6,783 nt of DNA from Bacillota bacterium. Its GTDB lineage: Bacteria > Bacillota_E > Sulfobacillia > Sulfobacillales > Sulfobacillaceae. Position numbers and translations under genes: made by a program. How positions within the stretch are numbered: the stretch's first letter is position 1; each line of letters opens with the position of its first letter. The stretch covers positions 1 to 6,783 of the forward strand of contig JAKAAS010000098.1 of assembly GCA_021802225.1 (NCBI GenBank), written 5' to 3'. The notes under the pieces are model-generated. The model worked only from the letters and a program-made list of their open reading frames with translations. It did no database searches and was not told the origin of the DNA. Shown one piece after another: positions 5,540 through 6,783 of the stretch.

Positions 5540-6337
5540 TCACTTGGTGAAAATGTCTGGATGAGCGGCAAGAAAGTTGCTGATGGTGCGGCAGGTCAAC
5601 TGAGGTTCCTCAATGTGCGGCAAGTGGCCCACATCATCAATCACCAGAAGTTCTGCATTGCTGAGAGCCTTTTCCAGGGCGCGGCCATATTCGACCGGAA
5701 CAATTTGGTCGTCACGCCCCCACAGCAAGAGCGTGGGCATGGTGACCTGCGTGAGGTCCTGGTCCGGATCCGGCGCAATGCCCTCAGTTCCCAGATATTT
5801 GGCAAATATCCGCCGCCCATGGTTTAATTCTTGGGCATCGGACAGCGTACGGTAGGGGGTAAGCTTCCGGTAACGGTCAGGATGTTTGACAAGCCCTGAC
5901 ATAAACTGGTCGGGCGGAAGGCTCAGAGGATTGAGAATCGGGACGTCGGGAAGGCTGACGCCAACGGCGTCTAGAAGGATTAAAGCTTTGACGCGTCCGG
6001 GCATGTGAGCTGCCAAAGACAGCGCAACCCGCCCGCCCATAGAGTTGCCCCCGACAGCGAAATTTTGGATATTCCACATGTCGAGCCATCCTTGAACCGC
6101 CTCGAAGATGGCGCCGACATTGTCGATGCCAGGGATTTCCTCAGACTGGCCAAAGCCTGGCATATCCGGGGCAATGACGCGGTAGTCCGCAGCCAAGCAT
6201 TCGAGCTGGTACCACCACGCTTTGCCGGTTCCGCCGCCACCATGAAGCAGGACCAACGGGAACCCTTGCCCGGATTCAAACCAGCTGAACTGTTTTCCTC
6301 GCCACATGCTGTGCTGGCGTATAATATCTGTGGGAAT
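5540..6337 (-). CDS. Alpha/beta hydrolase, possible ATT start
   Basis: A soluble alpha/beta-fold hydrolase of the MhpC/haloperoxidase-like group, substrate unknown. Numbered from ATG 6307 (255 residues): oxyanion-hole HGGGG at 22-26, DMPGFGQS at 48-55, nucleophile elbow GNSMGG with Ser89, acid Asp200 in WGRDDQIVP, and base His228 in VGHLPHIEEP. The triad is complete. The lid region (about 113-170) contains a Pro-rich segment. The nearest SD, TTAGGAGG (6353-6346), lies 38 bases before that ATG but exactly 8 bases before an in-frame ATT at 6337, which would add ten residues (265 in all). No ATG, GTG or TTG occurs in any frame at proper distance, and an in-frame stop lies at 6352-6350. I give the ATT start; 6307 is the conservative alternative. 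It has its own promoter and terminator and is divergent from thiL, so it is a single-gene unit. Confidence 0.85.
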   Translation of the reverse strand: MPTDIIRQHSMWRGKQFSWFESGQGFPLVLLHGGGGTGKAWWYQLECLAADYRVIAPDMPGFGQSEEIPGIDNVGAIFEAVQGWLDMWNIQNFAVGGNSMGGRVALSLAAHMPGRVKALILLDAVGVSLPDVPILNPLSLPPDQFMSGLVKHPDRYRKLTPYRTLSDAQELNHGRRIFAKYLGTEGIAPDPDQDLTQVTMPTLLLWGRDDQIVPVEYGRALEKALSNAELLVIDDVGHLPHIEEPQLTCRTISNFLAAHPDIFTK

Positions 6338-6345
6338 GGCTGTCG

Positions 6346-6353
6346 CCTCCTAA
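6346..6353 (-). promoter_or_regulatory. Strong SD of the alpha/beta hydrolase pointing to ATT 6337
   Basis: On the minus strand TTAGGAGG is nearly the full anti-SD complement. An 8-base spacer leads to ATT (6337-6335), in frame with the hydrolase. The region before the ATG at 6307 carries no SD-like purine run. Confidence 0.55.
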
Positions 6354-6367
6354 CGTATACTGTCGTT

Positions 6368-6396
6368 ATTGTAAACTTGTCGCGGGCGCAGGCCAA
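6368..6396 (-). promoter_or_regulatory. Sigma-A type promoter of the alpha/beta hydrolase
   Basis: On the minus strand TTGGCC (6396-6391) and TACAAT (6373-6368) are separated by 17 bases. The -10 matches five of six consensus positions and the -35 four of six. Transcription would start near 6361, just upstream of the SD, giving a leader of about 24 bases to ATT 6337 or about 54 to ATG 6307. Confidence 0.6.
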
Positions 6397-6442
6397 GGGA
6401 AGGAAGGACGTTACGAAACAGAAGACGAGACGGACGTCTACG

Positions 6443-6772
6443 GTGCGTGAAGAAAGTCCGGCGGTGAGGGTGGGGGATGTCGGTGAGCGGGCGCTCATCT
6501 CCGTCATCCACCGATTGCAGGCCATCGTGCCGATGGGCTACCTGGGAATTGGCGATGATGCGGCTTATCTCCCGCCTTCCGCCGCGGGCTGGCTGGTGAG
6601 TCAGGATATGCTGGTGGAGGGGGTGCATTTCCGCTGGGAGTGGATGACGCCAGAGCAACTGGGGGAGAAGGCGGTTGCGGTCAACATCAGTGACATTGCG
6701 GCAATGGGTGGTGTGCCGAAAGCTATTCTGACCAGCATTGCCTTGCCCGGTTCGATGGAAGTGGAGACTTGA
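6443..6772 (+). CDS. thiL: Thiamine-monophosphate kinase, N-terminal part, interrupted near the window end
   Basis: ThiL phosphorylates thiamine monophosphate to thiamine diphosphate with ATP in the cytosol. The visible 109 residues hold the N-terminal third of the roughly 320-residue family: VGERALI (near residue 14), GIGDDAA (35-41, metal and phosphate binding), SQDMLVEGVHF (53-63), GEKAVAVNISDIAAMGGVPKA (74-94) and SIALP. The reading frame then meets TGA at 6770-6772, only 11 bases from the window end. Shifting by one base (dropping a T of ACTT near 6768) gives EIAE, matching the E-I-x-x-x-Y-x-G-M that follows in B. subtilis ThiL, so an edge sequencing error or a real frameshift is likely and the gene should continue beyond the window. 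The start is uncertain: GTG 6443 is chosen because it allows a short leader before the conserved G-E, but its SD is weak; GTG 6464 and 6470 are alternatives. Confidence 0.85.
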   Translation: MREESPAVRVGDVGERALISVIHRLQAIVPMGYLGIGDDAAYLPPSAAGWLVSQDMLVEGVHFRWEWMTPEQLGEKAVAVNISDIAAMGGVPKAILTSIALPGSMEVET

Positions 6773-6783
6773 GATAGCAGAGT

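Noticed and set aside
6320..6325. Perfect TATAAT on the plus strand as a thiL promoter
   Set aside because: No acceptable -35 lies 16-18 bases upstream, and it falls inside the hydrolase 5' end; it may be chance in an AT-rich patch.
6005..6442. Upstream extension of the thiL frame, which would add about 146 residues
   Set aside because: It runs antisense to the alpha/beta hydrolase, whose triad and fold motifs are clear, and ThiL has no such N-terminal domain; the real start must lie close to the conserved G-E motif.

Overview
The window looks like a chromosomal piece of a moderately GC-rich, Gram-positive (Bacillota) bacterium. The grounds are strong purine-rich Shine-Dalgarno (SD) sites (AAGGAG, GAGGAGG, TTAGGAGG, AAAGGGGG), frequent TTG and GTG starts, a PerR-like box, sigma-A type promoters and a Bacillus-like ThiL. 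A thermophilic Alicyclobacillaceae member such as a Kyrpidia relative would fit, but that is inference. There are no mobile elements, tRNAs, rRNAs or CRISPR arrays. It is mostly ordinary metabolic and stress-defence sequence with some unusual expression signals.

Layout. (1) 1-1810, plus strand: an intrinsic terminator-like hairpin at the very edge, then a two-gene unit. The first gene is a class I glutamine amidotransferase-like gamma-glutamyl hydrolase (PuuD-like). Its end overlaps an Rhizobium etli-type (AsnA II) L-asparaginase. Both cleave amide bonds, so an amide or gamma-glutamyl catabolism unit is plausible. (2) 1811-5009, plus strand: a clear sigma-A promoter whose -10 box lies inside a Fur-family/PerR-like operator. 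It drives a short rubrerythrin without a rubredoxin domain, then a GlpC/HdrD-like iron-sulfur protein with two 4Fe-4S motifs and two CCG-type domains, then a DUF3501 protein (GTGA overlap), then a family 4 uracil-DNA glycosylase. This reads as a peroxide/redox defence module. (3) 5010-5447, plus strand: a leader of uncertain role and a small zinc-ribbon protein. (4) 5497-6396, minus strand: an alpha/beta hydrolase with its own promoter and terminator. (5) 6443-6783, plus strand: the N-terminal third of thiamine-monophosphate kinase (ThiL), divergent from the hydrolase. It meets a stop 11 bases before the window end, which may be an edge sequencing error.

The most interesting points are these: the PerR-like box exactly on the rubrerythrin promoter; the conserved-looking rubrerythrin / CCG iron-sulfur / DUF3501 trio as a candidate peroxide reductase whose electron donor is the CCG protein; and two genes (uracil-DNA glycosylase and alpha/beta hydrolase) whose best SD sites point to ATT start codons with no ATG, GTG or TTG at the right distance. 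For the glycosylase the ATT start also restores two cysteines needed for its iron-sulfur cluster.
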